Translations under genes and position numbers: made by a program | In this document: positions 7,597-17,749 of the stretch, piece after piece | Numbering within the stretch: position 1 is the first letter of the stretch | Layout of the letters: every line of letters begins with the position of its first letter | From: Deltaproteobacteria bacterium | Lineage (GTDB): Bacteria > Myxococcota_A > UBA796 > SXON01 | Length of the DNA stretch: 50,313 nt | Direction: 5' to 3' | Assembly: GCA_947490345.1 (NCBI GenBank) | Contig: CANLGL010000005.1 | Coordinates: forward strand, 1-50,313 | Notes under the pieces: model-generated | Seen by the model: only the letters and a program-made list of their open reading frames with translations | Told to the model about the DNA's origin: nothing | Database searches by the model: none

Positions 7597-8884
7597 TCGC
7601 GGGGCGGACAAGGACCAGGGTCCCCTCCCCTTCGACCGTCGCACCGGCGTCAGCGAGCGCCACGCGCAGGCGCGCCCACCCCCACCCCGGAAGCGCCGCG
7701 GTGTCCACCAGGACGCCCCCGGGCGCCGCGGCCAACCCCGCTGAAAGCGCGACGCGGCCTGCCTCCCAGGCGGGTCCCGCCGCAGCGGCGTCGAGGCCCT
7801 CACCGGAGAGGCGCGCCAGCTCGACGAGCAGCGGCGCTGTCGCCGCGGGAGGCTCGCCAGCGCCTACGGCGCGGAGCTGCATCACCGACCACCGGCCGCC
7901 GCTCCACGGGGCGTGCGGCGACGGGAAGTAGACGTCTGCGGGCTTGGCAGCGGCGAGCTCCGCGCCGCGGAGGAGGGCGGGGGTCACCGAGCGTTGGGCG
8001 TCTCGGAGCACGGCTGCGCCTCCGGCGACGGAGCCCGCCACCAGCGCGGCCGCCACGACCAGGGCGCGGCGACCGCCGCGGCGGAGCAGCCCCGCCGCCG
8101 CCGCGAGCAGCAGCACGGCGAGCGGCGCGGCCAGCGCGGCAGCGCCGACGGAATGGAGCACCCGGTGGCTGGGCTTGGGTGCGATCGCCAGCGCCCACGC
8201 GTCGAGGTCGAAGGGGGGCGCCGGCACGACGGCCGCTTCTACGGCCAGGGGGAGCGCCGCCGCCGGCAGGCCCGGCGAGCGGTCGCCGCTGACGGCCACG
8301 CTCAGCGGATGCACCCATCGGCCGCCGTAGGCGGCGGCCGCGGCGCGCCAAGGCGCGGCCTCGGTGGGAGGGAGGGGGAACCAGGCGCCGGAGGCGCCTG
8401 CGTACATCGGCGTTGAACCGATGGGGGAAGCGGGAGCCGGGCGCGCGGCGTAGGCGCCGCCGGCGCCGAGCACGGCGGCGAGGAACACGCCGCCGACGAG
8501 CCAGCGGCGGGCAAGGAGCCCGGCGGACAAGAGCAGCGGGCCAATGGCGAAAAGTCCCGGGTCCGCGTGGGCCAGGAGCCAGAGGCTCCAGGGCCCGAGC
8601 TGCGCCGCCGCAGCGAAAGCTGCGGCCGCGAGCCAGCCGGACTCCGGCGCGCGGTCGCGCGCACAGCGCCAGCCGAGGTACCCGGCCATCCAGAACGCCA
8701 GCATGAACGCAACCTCAGCGGCATCGGCCGCCTGCGCGACGCCAAGCTCCCGCAGCGCCACCACGAGCCCCGCCCCGCGCTCGGAGTCCAGCACCGACGG
8801 CGCTCCCGGCCACCACGCCCACGCGCACGGCGCGAGGGCCGCCGCGAGCGCGGCTACCAGCTCCCGGGATTGGACGCGGAGCAC
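7535..8884 (-). CDS. Polytopic membrane protein of unknown function
   Basis: A 449-aa Ala/Leu-rich protein. The GTG at 8884 is taken as start because sequence further upstream in this frame is the shadow of the esterase gene; the start overlaps the end of that gene by 31 nt. Several hydrophobic helices lie in residues about 10-175 and 265-315, split by a soluble Pro-rich loop (about 150-260) and followed by a soluble C-terminal domain. I do not recognise the family; the layout (helices, large extracytoplasmic part) suggests an envelope protein. The last 20 residues are Pro-rich and are encoded antisense to the end of the CRTAC1 gene. Confidence 0.6.
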   Translation of the reverse strand: MLRVQSRELVAALAAALAPCAWAWWPGAPSVLDSERGAGLVVALRELGVAQAADAAEVAFMLAFWMAGYLGWRCARDRAPESGWLAAAAFAAAAQLGPWSLWLLAHADPGLFAIGPLLLSAGLLARRWLVGGVFLAAVLGAGGAYAARPAPASPIGSTPMYAGASGAWFPLPPTEAAPWRAAAAAYGGRWVHPLSVAVSGDRSPGLPAAALPLAVEAAVVPAPPFDLDAWALAIAPKPSHRVLHSVGAAALAAPLAVLLLAAAAGLLRRGGRRALVVAAALVAGSVAGGAAVLRDAQRSVTPALLRGAELAAAKPADVYFPSPHAPWSGGRWSVMQLRAVGAGEPPAATAPLLVELARLSGEGLDAAAAGPAWEAGRVALSAGLAAAPGGVLVDTAALPGWGWARLRVALADAGATVEGEGTLVLVRPATTEPPPTPPPIQGERPPSPP

Positions 8885-10623
8885 GGCGCCTCCCCGCAGA
8901 AGTGTGCGACCTCTCCGGTCCGGAGAAAGTGGGCCGCCTGCGCCTGGGTTCCCTCCCACATCCGGGGTGCGGCGTGCGCACCCGACCGCGATGCGGGGCG
9001 GTTGGTGGGGTCCGGCGGGTCGACCTCCGGATCGAACTGGGTCAGGGCGGCGCCGTTCAGAGGCATCGCAGTCGCGACGAGCCCCAGCGGACTGGTGACG
9101 CCGGGGGTGGCCAGAGGCAGGCCCACACTGCGAGCGAGGAGCTCGGTCGTCACGTTGGGCACCTGCTCGTCGCCGATCGACTGCTGCCACAACCAGGTGC
9201 CCCCCACGAGGCGGTCGGCGTAGGTCGCGGGGTCGACGCTGTCCCAGTAGAGTTGGGTGGTCGAGTAGAGCAGCTGGCGCTCCCACGGGTCGGGAAAGGT
9301 GCGGGTGACGACAATGTCGAAGGGCGGCCAGTTGGAGCTGCGCTCGAGCATCGTGGCCCAGGCCGAGCCGCCGACGTGGAGGACGCCGCGCGAGATGACG
9401 TCCTGGTTGGCGAGGGTGACCGCCCCTTCGATCCCGCCCAGGGAGATGCCGTAGTACCAGAGCGTGGAAGGGTCGGCGAGCCCGGCAAACACGGGGTCAG
9501 AGAGCAGTTCGCCATCGCGAAGCAAGACCGCAAGGGAGCGGGTGTCGACCACCCCCTGCACCAGCATCTCCGGCACCTCGTGGAACCGAGCAAAGTCCGA
9601 GGCGACCTCGAGCGCGTGGAGCTGGTCGTCGGCCGTCAGGCCCGTCCACTTGGTGGCGACCACGATGGCCCCGAGGCCGTTGGCAAGCGCGATGAGCGCG
9701 CTGGGATCGCCGTCGTGGAGGTAGTTGTCCGGCTCTGACAGGATGCCATGGCCGAAGATCACCACCGGCACGCTCCCCGGAGCGGCGTCCTTCACGGCGT
9801 CGGGAATCGCGACCATCAGGTACGCGGCGCGCTCGCCTTGCGCAGTAGGCAAGCCGTCCGCGTCGAGCACCAGCCGCTGCCCGTCGACGAGGAACTCGGT
9901 GGTCACAAACGAGCCCTCGGCCAGACGCCACAAGCCCGCCGGGGGCTCGATCTCGCCGCCGGTCTCCCACGTCCAGTCAATCGTGTGGCCCGCCGGCGCC
10001 GCCGTCCGTGCCAGCGCGCCATCCACGAGGTCGGGGTAGCTCTGCACCGGGAAATCCCAGGCCAACGCCACATCGTCCTGGCCCAGCGCGGCCAGCTCCG
10101 CAGCCAGATCGGCGTAGTGGCCGGCCGGTGCGGGCAACGTCAACGGCGCGCCGCCCGACGTGACGCCGGAGGTGACCACCACCGCGATGCGGTGCCCGGA
10201 GGCCATCGCGACCATCGGCCGCACGATCAACGTCCGCAGGCCACTGGCCATCGCATCAGTTGCGGCATCCAGCTCCGCAAAACACGGCAGCGCCTCGCCG
10301 GAGTCGAGGTCGACCAGGCGAACCGTCCCATCCGTCGCGACAGCACCCTGACCAGAGACGCTGGCTTCGTCGACGGGCTGCTCGAACATCACGATCGCCG
10401 GCTGCACGGGAGAGAAGCCCGTTCGTCGTGCGAGCAGCCCCAGATCCCAGGACTCGCCGTCGGCGGCGAGCGGGAGATCAGTCACGTCGAAGGCAAGGTG
10501 GCCGTCCTCGACCAACTCCACGCTGGGAAAGGGGTTGGTGCGCCCCTGGCCAAGCGCGCCAACCGGCGCCTCGGCGGCCGAATCTTCGGGGGGGGGACAG
10601 GCGAGTAGGAGGCCGAGGAGCAT
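8854..10623 (-). CDS. Putative secreted alpha/beta-hydrolase (esterase/lipase-like) lipoprotein
   Basis: A 589-aa protein with a minimal lipoprotein signal (MLLGLLLAC, Cys9). The hydrolase core is in the second half: an oxyanion-type HG motif (FGHGILSEP, 291-293), then YYGISLGG with the nucleophile-elbow G-x-S-x-G at 392-396 (Ser394). An Asp candidate is at 484 (GDEQVP) and His candidates are at 550 or 565. The N-terminal ~200 residues are beta-rich, as in Ig-like domain/lipase proteins of myxobacteria. The substrate is unknown; an ester or lipid outside the cytoplasm is likely. It heads a minus-strand pair with the downstream membrane protein. Confidence 0.7.
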   Translation of the reverse strand: MLLGLLLACPPPEDSAAEAPVGALGQGRTNPFPSVELVEDGHLAFDVTDLPLAADGESWDLGLLARRTGFSPVQPAIVMFEQPVDEASVSGQGAVATDGTVRLVDLDSGEALPCFAELDAATDAMASGLRTLIVRPMVAMASGHRIAVVVTSGVTSGGAPLTLPAPAGHYADLAAELAALGQDDVALAWDFPVQSYPDLVDGALARTAAPAGHTIDWTWETGGEIEPPAGLWRLAEGSFVTTEFLVDGQRLVLDADGLPTAQGERAAYLMVAIPDAVKDAAPGSVPVVIFGHGILSEPDNYLHDGDPSALIALANGLGAIVVATKWTGLTADDQLHALEVASDFARFHEVPEMLVQGVVDTRSLAVLLRDGELLSDPVFAGLADPSTLWYYGISLGGIEGAVTLANQDVISRGVLHVGGSAWATMLERSSNWPPFDIVVTRTFPDPWERQLLYSTTQLYWDSVDPATYADRLVGGTWLWQQSIGDEQVPNVTTELLARSVGLPLATPGVTSPLGLVATAMPLNGAALTQFDPEVDPPDPTNRPASRSGAHAAPRMWEGTQAQAAHFLRTGEVAHFCGEAPCSASNPGSW

Positions 10624-10642
10624 GGGGCGGACCGATAACCCG

Positions 10643-11209
10643 TCACGCCGCGCCGACCCCCGCCTCCACCCGCTCGACGAAGATCCGATCCATCACCGCC
10701 CCTCCCGCAAAACGCCGGAGACCCTGCGCAAATCTCCCCAACGCCTCGACTTCGACCGGACCCGGCAGCGCTGGGCGTTCGTAGCCGAGCAAGAGTCGAG
10801 TGGTTGGCGACCAGCGCGTGCGACTGAACGCAAGCTCGATGGCGTCGCGCACCACGGCCTCGTCCCCGGCGAGCCACCCCCGCTCCCGGGCAACCCGCAC
10901 CGAGGCCAAGACCTGGGCGCTGGCGGCGACATGGTCAACCGCATCCTTGACGGTGAGAAACCAGAAAATGGTCTTGAACAGCTTCTTGATCGGCCACCAC
11001 AGACCGATGATCAAGCACCCGACCAGCACGGACGAGCGGTCGCCCGTGAGCGTGGTGAGCTGCGCATCGGTGAGCGGTGCGTCATCGGGCGCGTCGAGCT
11101 GCAATCCCATACGCAGTGCCCGTCGCGACAGCCAGTCGTCGAGAAAGGGCACGGGCACGAAGACCGCGAGCCCAGCGAGCACGATCCAGGTCCACGGCGA
11201 GCGCCTCAT
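10643..11209 (-). CDS. Small membrane protein of unknown function
   Basis: The product has 188 residues. Residues about 6-24 (WTWIVLAGLAVFVPVPFL) form a first helix, and about 58-88 (VLVGCLIIGLWWPIKKLF then IFWFLTV) form one or two more, followed by a cytoplasmic helical region. The ATG at 11209 overlaps the TGA of the upstream lipoprotein gene (ATGA), so the two are translationally coupled. The family is not recognised. Confidence 0.65.
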   Translation of the reverse strand: MRRSPWTWIVLAGLAVFVPVPFLDDWLSRRALRMGLQLDAPDDAPLTDAQLTTLTGDRSSVLVGCLIIGLWWPIKKLFKTIFWFLTVKDAVDHVAASAQVLASVRVARERGWLAGDEAVVRDAIELAFSRTRWSPTTRLLLGYERPALPGPVEVEALGRFAQGLRRFAGGAVMDRIFVERVEAGVGAA

Positions 11210-11856
11210 CAGCCCTCTCCGCACGCAACGATCCACGCGGCGCCGGCCGCTGCGTCGTTGGCGGACAAGGTCCACCAGACTCCGTCGCGACGCGTGAGGT
11301 TCACCGCCAGGCTCCCACCCGCGTCTGCGAACACGATGGTGACGAGATGTGCAGGGGGATCGCGGTCGAGGTTTCCGAAGAGGTCGGCGAGCGCCGCGGC
11401 GCCCGCGATGGACTCCGCTGGGGCGAGCACCATCGCGCTGCCGACAACGCGCCCCTTGGCGTAGGCGACACCTTCGAATGGCCGACCGGCCTCGTTGGGG
11501 TCCGGGTCGTCGGGCCCCTGCGACCGACCGACCGCCACCCGCCATGGCGCCTGCAGACGGCCGGCGCTGCACGTGGCCAGCGGCGCCCACGCTTCGAATG
11601 ACAGGTCCAGCGGATGGGTGCGGGTGCCGGGGACCCCCTCAAGCAGCGCCGCCGCCTCGGTCCAGCGGACCAGCTCGACGACCGTGATCCACGACTCCGA
11701 CTGGGCCCGCCTGGCGAGGGCTTGGGCGGTGGGATGTCCCGACGGAATCGAGCGCCCCGACGTGGTCGCGAAGGCCGCGATCGCCTCGTCCACGCGCCCC
11801 TCGCGGAGCATGGCATCGGGGTCGGGCGGGGTGCAGGCGAAGAAGAGGGCGAGCAT
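11209..11856 (-). CDS. Hypothetical lipoprotein, 215 aa
   Basis: A short signal, MLALFFAC, places a lipidatable Cys at residue 8, followed by Pro/Asp-rich sequence. The mature N-terminus (MLREGRVDEAIAAFATT) looks like one TPR-type helix pair; the rest is a mixed alpha/beta domain with 'AKGRVVGSAMVLAPAES' and 'SLAVNLTRRDGVWWTL'. I do not recognise a family. It is coupled to the downstream membrane protein and divergent from the broken kinase gene with a 32-bp gap. Confidence 0.65.
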   Translation of the reverse strand: MLALFFACTPPDPDAMLREGRVDEAIAAFATTSGRSIPSGHPTAQALARRAQSESWITVVELVRWTEAAALLEGVPGTRTHPLDLSFEAWAPLATCSAGRLQAPWRVAVGRSQGPDDPDPNEAGRPFEGVAYAKGRVVGSAMVLAPAESIAGAAALADLFGNLDRDPPAHLVTIVFADAGGSLAVNLTRRDGVWWTLSANDAAAGAAWIVACGEG

Positions 11857-11888
11857 CGGCAGGCAGATATCCGTGCTAACCGTCGGCT

Positions 11889-12275
11889 GTGCCCGGCCGC
11901 CGCCCGCCCCCCGATGAAACGAGCCTGGGCGGCTGGAGCGATCCCGGCGCCAGCGGGGGAACGGCGCCCCAGGACGCGACGCCGCTCGAGCATCCCGGGC
12001 CGCCCCTCGAGCGGTACGCCATCGGTGCCCTGCTCGGCCGCGGCGGCATGGGGGTGGTGCACGCCGCGCGGGATACTGCTTTGGGTCGCGACGTCGCGCT
12101 CAAGGAGCTGCAGCCGGAGCTCGCGGACGACATCCGGGCAGCGGCGCGCCTGGCCCGCGAGGCGGCGATCACCAGCCGCCTCGATCATCCCGGTCCGAGG
12201 CGTCGGTGCCGACGAACATCGCCGAGGGTTGCGGTCGCGACAGTGAGCGTCGCTGCGTCGGAAGCTGATGGCTGA
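11889..12275 (+). pseudogene. Ser/Thr protein kinase, N-lobe fragment only
   Basis: From a GTG at 11889 the frame encodes a Pro-rich leader and a Hanks-type N-lobe: the glycine loop LGRGGMGVV at residues 49-57, VALKE with the ATP-binding Lys72, and helix-C Glu91 (AREAAIT). The homology stops at RLDHPG, near nucleotide 12191, where the sequence switches into element B. The frame stays open to 12275 but in the wrong frame for the element gene. The catalytic loop (HRD), DFG and the C-lobe are absent, so no active kinase can be made. The full-length gene was probably a bacterial STPK of the Pkn type. Confidence 0.75.
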
Positions 12276-12326
12276 GGGCTAATTACTGACGGCTTTCCAA
12301 AAAAATCGCCTGAGTGACCGGCATTG
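12192..12326 (+). mobile_element. Partial copy B of the four-helix-bundle inverted-repeat element
   Basis: Only the right half is present. It shares with copy A an identical 36-nt block (12201-12236 versus 5053-5088, coding for SVPTNIAEGCG), an identical 43-nt block including the inner repeat, and the 13-nt terminal repeat at 12314-12326. Between the two blocks copy B retains about 21 nt, reading RDSERR in the gene frame, where copy A has about 9, so the internal deletions differ. The left end is missing; kinase coding sequence abuts directly. The gene remnant reads GCGRDSERRCVGS to a stop. Confidence 0.65.
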
Positions 12327-12329
12327 GCC

Positions 12330-13622
12330 CTACCCCTCCAAAACCCCCGTCGCGCGCTGCACCTGCTCCTCATGCACGTACAACCTCGTGATATGCCGTG
12401 CCTCCTGGTAGCGCGCGAAGATCGCGGTGGCGTCTTCGAGGCGGCTCGTCGCCTCGCGCGCGCCGGGGCTGCGGTCGATGACCCAGATGGCAGGCGCACC
12501 CTCGCGTTTCTTGCCCATAGCCGAGTAACGGGAGAGCTTTCCCGTCGATCCCGCGGCCAGGTGATCGATACCGGCCGCGTCGAGACGGGCGCGGGCCTCG
12601 GTGAGGTCGACCTCCTGCTCATTGCCGTGGCGCTCCACGACCCGGCGGTAGGGGCGACGCTCGACGATCCGCCGCGCCCACTCGTCCTTGGCGCTGCGCA
12701 GGTAGCTGTGCATGGCGACGTCGTCGAGGTGAAGGTAATCCTCGATCTCGGTGGGGAAGTTCCACACGCGGGCGGGGCTGGCGAAGTGGCGGCGCAGCAT
12801 CTCTTCGTACACCACGCTCTTGTGGTGGAAGTAGACCGACATGAACATGTGGTAGCGGCTGATCATGAAGTCGTCGAAGGCGTAGACCGCGCGCTGGTCC
12901 AACATCAGGGACACGTGCCCGTCGGGACCGTCGTGCCACTCGAGGTTGCTCAGGAGCCAGTTGAGATCGATCTCACCGTAGCGCGCCCCCGAATAGTACG
13001 AGTCGCGCACGAGGTAGTCGAGACGGTCGACGTCGAGCTCGCTGGAGATGAGCTGGCTGAGGATGCGCCGGTAGTCGCGGCCGCCGTGGACGAAGAAGTC
13101 GTCCGGCACGCTGACCTCACGGGAGACCAGCGCCGCCACGTGGTGGCCCGTGAACGGAAAGTTGTCGCGGACGGTCCGATCGAGGGTGGACTTCGTCAGG
13201 ACCGCGATGGTGTAGTCTTCGTGGGACGCGGTATCATCCAGTCGCGACCGTACCGCATCCGGCTCGTACGCGCTGACGCCGAGCGGGCGGAGCGGTGGCA
13301 TGGCGAATTCGGTGCAGTGCGAAAACGGCGCGTGGCCCAGGTCATGGCAGAGCGCCGCGACGCGCACGATGTCGCGGAACCGGGTGCGCGCGGCCGGGTC
13401 CCCGAACGGATCTCGACGAAAGACGCTGTCGAAGCCACGTCCGGCCAGCTCCATGGCGCCGAGGCTGTGGGCGTACCGGGTGTGGACGGCGCCGGGAAAC
13501 GGCAACTCTGAGAAGCCCATCTGCTTGACGCCGCGGAGCCGCTGGACGAAGGGGTGGTCGACGATCGCCACCTCGGCCGGGCCGAGCTGGATGGCCCCAT
13601 GCAGCGGATCGCGTACCTCCAT
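12330..13622 (-). CDS. HD-domain phosphohydrolase, SAMHD1/dGTPase-like
   Basis: A 430-aa cytoplasmic protein of the HD superfamily. Metal ligands are visible as H52 (TRYAHSLG) and the H93-D94 pair (CHDLGHAPFSH), with a later Asp in the block LDVDRLDYLVRDSYYSG, which corresponds to the conserved 'DVDxxDYxxRD' of SAMHD1-like enzymes. Family members hydrolyse dNTPs to deoxynucleosides and triphosphate, or related nucleotides; the precise substrate is not evident. The ATG at 13622 lies 30 bp from the divergent PP2C gene. The 3' end stops only 3 bp from the terminal repeat of element B. Confidence 0.85.
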   Translation of the reverse strand: MEVRDPLHGAIQLGPAEVAIVDHPFVQRLRGVKQMGFSELPFPGAVHTRYAHSLGAMELAGRGFDSVFRRDPFGDPAARTRFRDIVRVAALCHDLGHAPFSHCTEFAMPPLRPLGVSAYEPDAVRSRLDDTASHEDYTIAVLTKSTLDRTVRDNFPFTGHHVAALVSREVSVPDDFFVHGGRDYRRILSQLISSELDVDRLDYLVRDSYYSGARYGEIDLNWLLSNLEWHDGPDGHVSLMLDQRAVYAFDDFMISRYHMFMSVYFHHKSVVYEEMLRRHFASPARVWNFPTEIEDYLHLDDVAMHSYLRSAKDEWARRIVERRPYRRVVERHGNEQEVDLTEARARLDAAGIDHLAAGSTGKLSRYSAMGKKREGAPAIWVIDRSPGAREATSRLEDATAIFARYQEARHITRLYVHEEQVQRATGVLEG

Positions 13623-13652
13623 CGTTCACCCCGCGCGAGATATAGCCCGGCC

Positions 13653-15447
13653 ATGGATAGCATCGCCGCCGTCGACTCGTTGCGCCCTGGCGACGTCGTG
13701 CATCATCCGGCATTTGGTTTTGCGACGATCACCGAGGTTGACGACCGCGGCGCCCAGGTCCGATGGGCCCGCGACCCCGCCGCGCCGACGACGAATGTGT
13801 CGCGATACTCCCTGAGCACGAGCTACCGTCGCTGCCGGAGCACCGGGGTGCTCGCGCGGCATCTGGCCGAGCCCGAGTCGGTGCGTCGGCTGGCCGCGGA
13901 CGATCCGGTCGCGCTTCTGGGGCTGCTGCTCATCGATCTCGGCGGTGGGGCCGGCGCGGAGGACGTCCGGGAGTGGGCCTCGCAGTTGATGGCCGAGGAG
14001 AACTTCGCCGGGTGGTGGGGCGCGGTGCTGGTCCTCGCCGGCGTCGACGGGCGCTTCCTCATCGACGACGAGACCCTCGGCCTCGCGCCCGGCGTCACCG
14101 AGGGTGACTTCACCGAGCCCGCCCCCCTGCACGAGCCGGAAGTCGCTGCCGATGTGGCGGCGATTCCACTCGCCCCCGGACCCCGCCCGCAGCGCGACGG
14201 CGCCGAAATCTGGGACAGCGCGGAGGCGCTCGCCGTCGCGCTGGCGGGGCTGCACGCCCGGGGCGACACGCTCTTGCGCCAACACGATGCCTGCCAGCCC
14301 ACGGCGGAGGGCTGGTCACTCCGGGTCGATCCGGACGGGGCGCCGCCCACCCATGACGTAGCCTGGGCCTGCCGCCGACTGCTCGAAGAGCTGCTCGGCT
14401 GCGAAATCCCGGCCGCGGTCGCCGACCACGAGCTCGTCGACCTCGCGCCCGCTGCAGAGCCGGCGCTTCCGCCCGAGCTCCTCGGCGTCCTCCGTTACGG
14501 CCTCGCCCGCGACCCTGCGCTTCGGCCGGCCGACGGCATCGCGCTCGCCCACTCGCTCGGCATCGCCCGCACAGTCTGGAAGCTGCGCGCTTCCTTGCCA
14601 GTGGTGGCCCACGCCGAACTCGTGGCCGGGTTCGACACTCACATCGGCACGTTCAAGTCGCTCGCCGGTCAGACCAACCAGGACTCCTTCCTGTTGCTTG
14701 GGGACCCGGAACACGCGCTGGTGATGGTCGCGGATGGCATCAGCACCGCGACGGCGGGCTCGGGCGACCTGGCCAGTTCGCTCACGGCGCGCACGATGCG
14801 CCTGCAGTGGTCCGGCCATCACGAAGAGCTTCGCCACGCCACGGCCGCCACCGCGCACCGCTTTCTCACCCAGGCGCTCGACCGCGCCAACCGTGTCGTC
14901 GCCGAGGCTGCGGTGCGAATGGCCGGTGGTGATCTGTCGCGACATGTTCCCATGGGAACGACCGTCGTCGCCGGCGTGACGGTCGGGGACACCGTGCACC
15001 TCGCCGCGCTGGGCGACTCTCGCGCCTATGTCGTCGGCCGGCACGGTGTGGCCCCGTTTCTGTGGGACCAGAACCTCAACGCGATTCGCCTGCGCCAGGT
15101 GGCGGCCTCGGCCACGATCTCCTGGGACGAACGCGGCTACGCCCTGGTGGGCTACCTCGGCCACTTCGACGAGCTCGGCGATCCTTCCTTGGCGCCGCTC
15201 ATCCTCCGCAGCATCCGGCTCCTTCCCGGCGAGTGGCTGATCCTCGCGAGCGATGGGCTGAGCGACCACGCGGCCGACGAAGAGGCCGGTGTGTACAAGA
15301 TCATCGAGCGACTGTGCGCGGAAGAGGGCGCGCCTGGCGACGCCCGCTCGGCCATGCGCCTGGCGCGGCGCCTCGTGCTCGCCGCCAACGACGGGACTGG
15401 CGGCGACAACGTCACCGTCCTCGCCCTCACCTTCTCCGGAGTCGGTC

Positions 15448-15455
<8 letters not shown>
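13653..15455 (+). CDS. PP2C-type Ser/Thr phosphatase fused to a degenerate kinase C-lobe
   Basis: A 600-aa protein. Residues about 1-40 (GDVVHHPAFGFATITEV) resemble a small tudor/CarD-like barrel. Residues about 190-310 look like a kinase C-lobe: 'LAGLHARGDTLLRQHD', 'DVAWACRRLLEELLG' and 'LARDPALRP'. The HRD and DFG residues are absent, so this is a pseudokinase. From about 330 comes a PP2C domain with the metal-binding motifs MVADG (~358), ALGDSRAYVV (~454), ASDGLSD (~533) and GGDNVTV (~584). It should dephosphorylate phospho-Ser/Thr proteins with Mn/Mg. Its last 8 nt overlap the start of the methionine/folate enzyme gene. Confidence 0.8.
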
Positions 15456-17398
<1,943 letters not shown>

Positions 17399-17406
<8 letters not shown>

Positions 17407-17734
17407 CGCCATCGCGCAGCTTCGCGCGATCTGCCTGGCGCTCCCGGGTACGCACGAGGAGATCACCTGGGGACATCCTACCTTTCGGGTTGGCGCCAAA
17501 ATGTTTGCCGCCTGCGGGGCACCGCCCGATGGGGTCGCGACCATGAGCTGCAAGTGTACCAAGGATCTCCAGGCCGAGATCCTCGCGGGCGAGGGCTACT
17601 TCCGCCCTGATTACGTCGGCGTCCATGGCTGGTTGGGCATCCGACTGGACGGATCGGTCCCGTGGTCGGAGGTCGGGGTCCACGTGCGTCGCGCCTGGGC
17701 GCTGACGGCGCCGAAGCGGCTACAGAAGGGCTGA
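17399..17734 (+). CDS. YjbR/MmcQ family DNA-binding-fold protein
   Basis: The product has 111 residues with the MmcQ/YjbR pattern: 'LRAICLALPGTHEEITWGHPTFRVGAKMF' near the N-terminus (cited here only as the family landmark LPG...E...WG.P.FRV) and 'YFRPDYVGVHGWLGIRL' later. The fold is related to CyaY-like barrels; function is not established. The GTG start at 17399 overlaps the preceding stop by 8 nt, so it is the third gene of the PP2C operon. It is convergent with the next gene across a 15-bp gap. Confidence 0.8.
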
Positions 17735-17749
17735 TTCGTCGCCGGCCGC

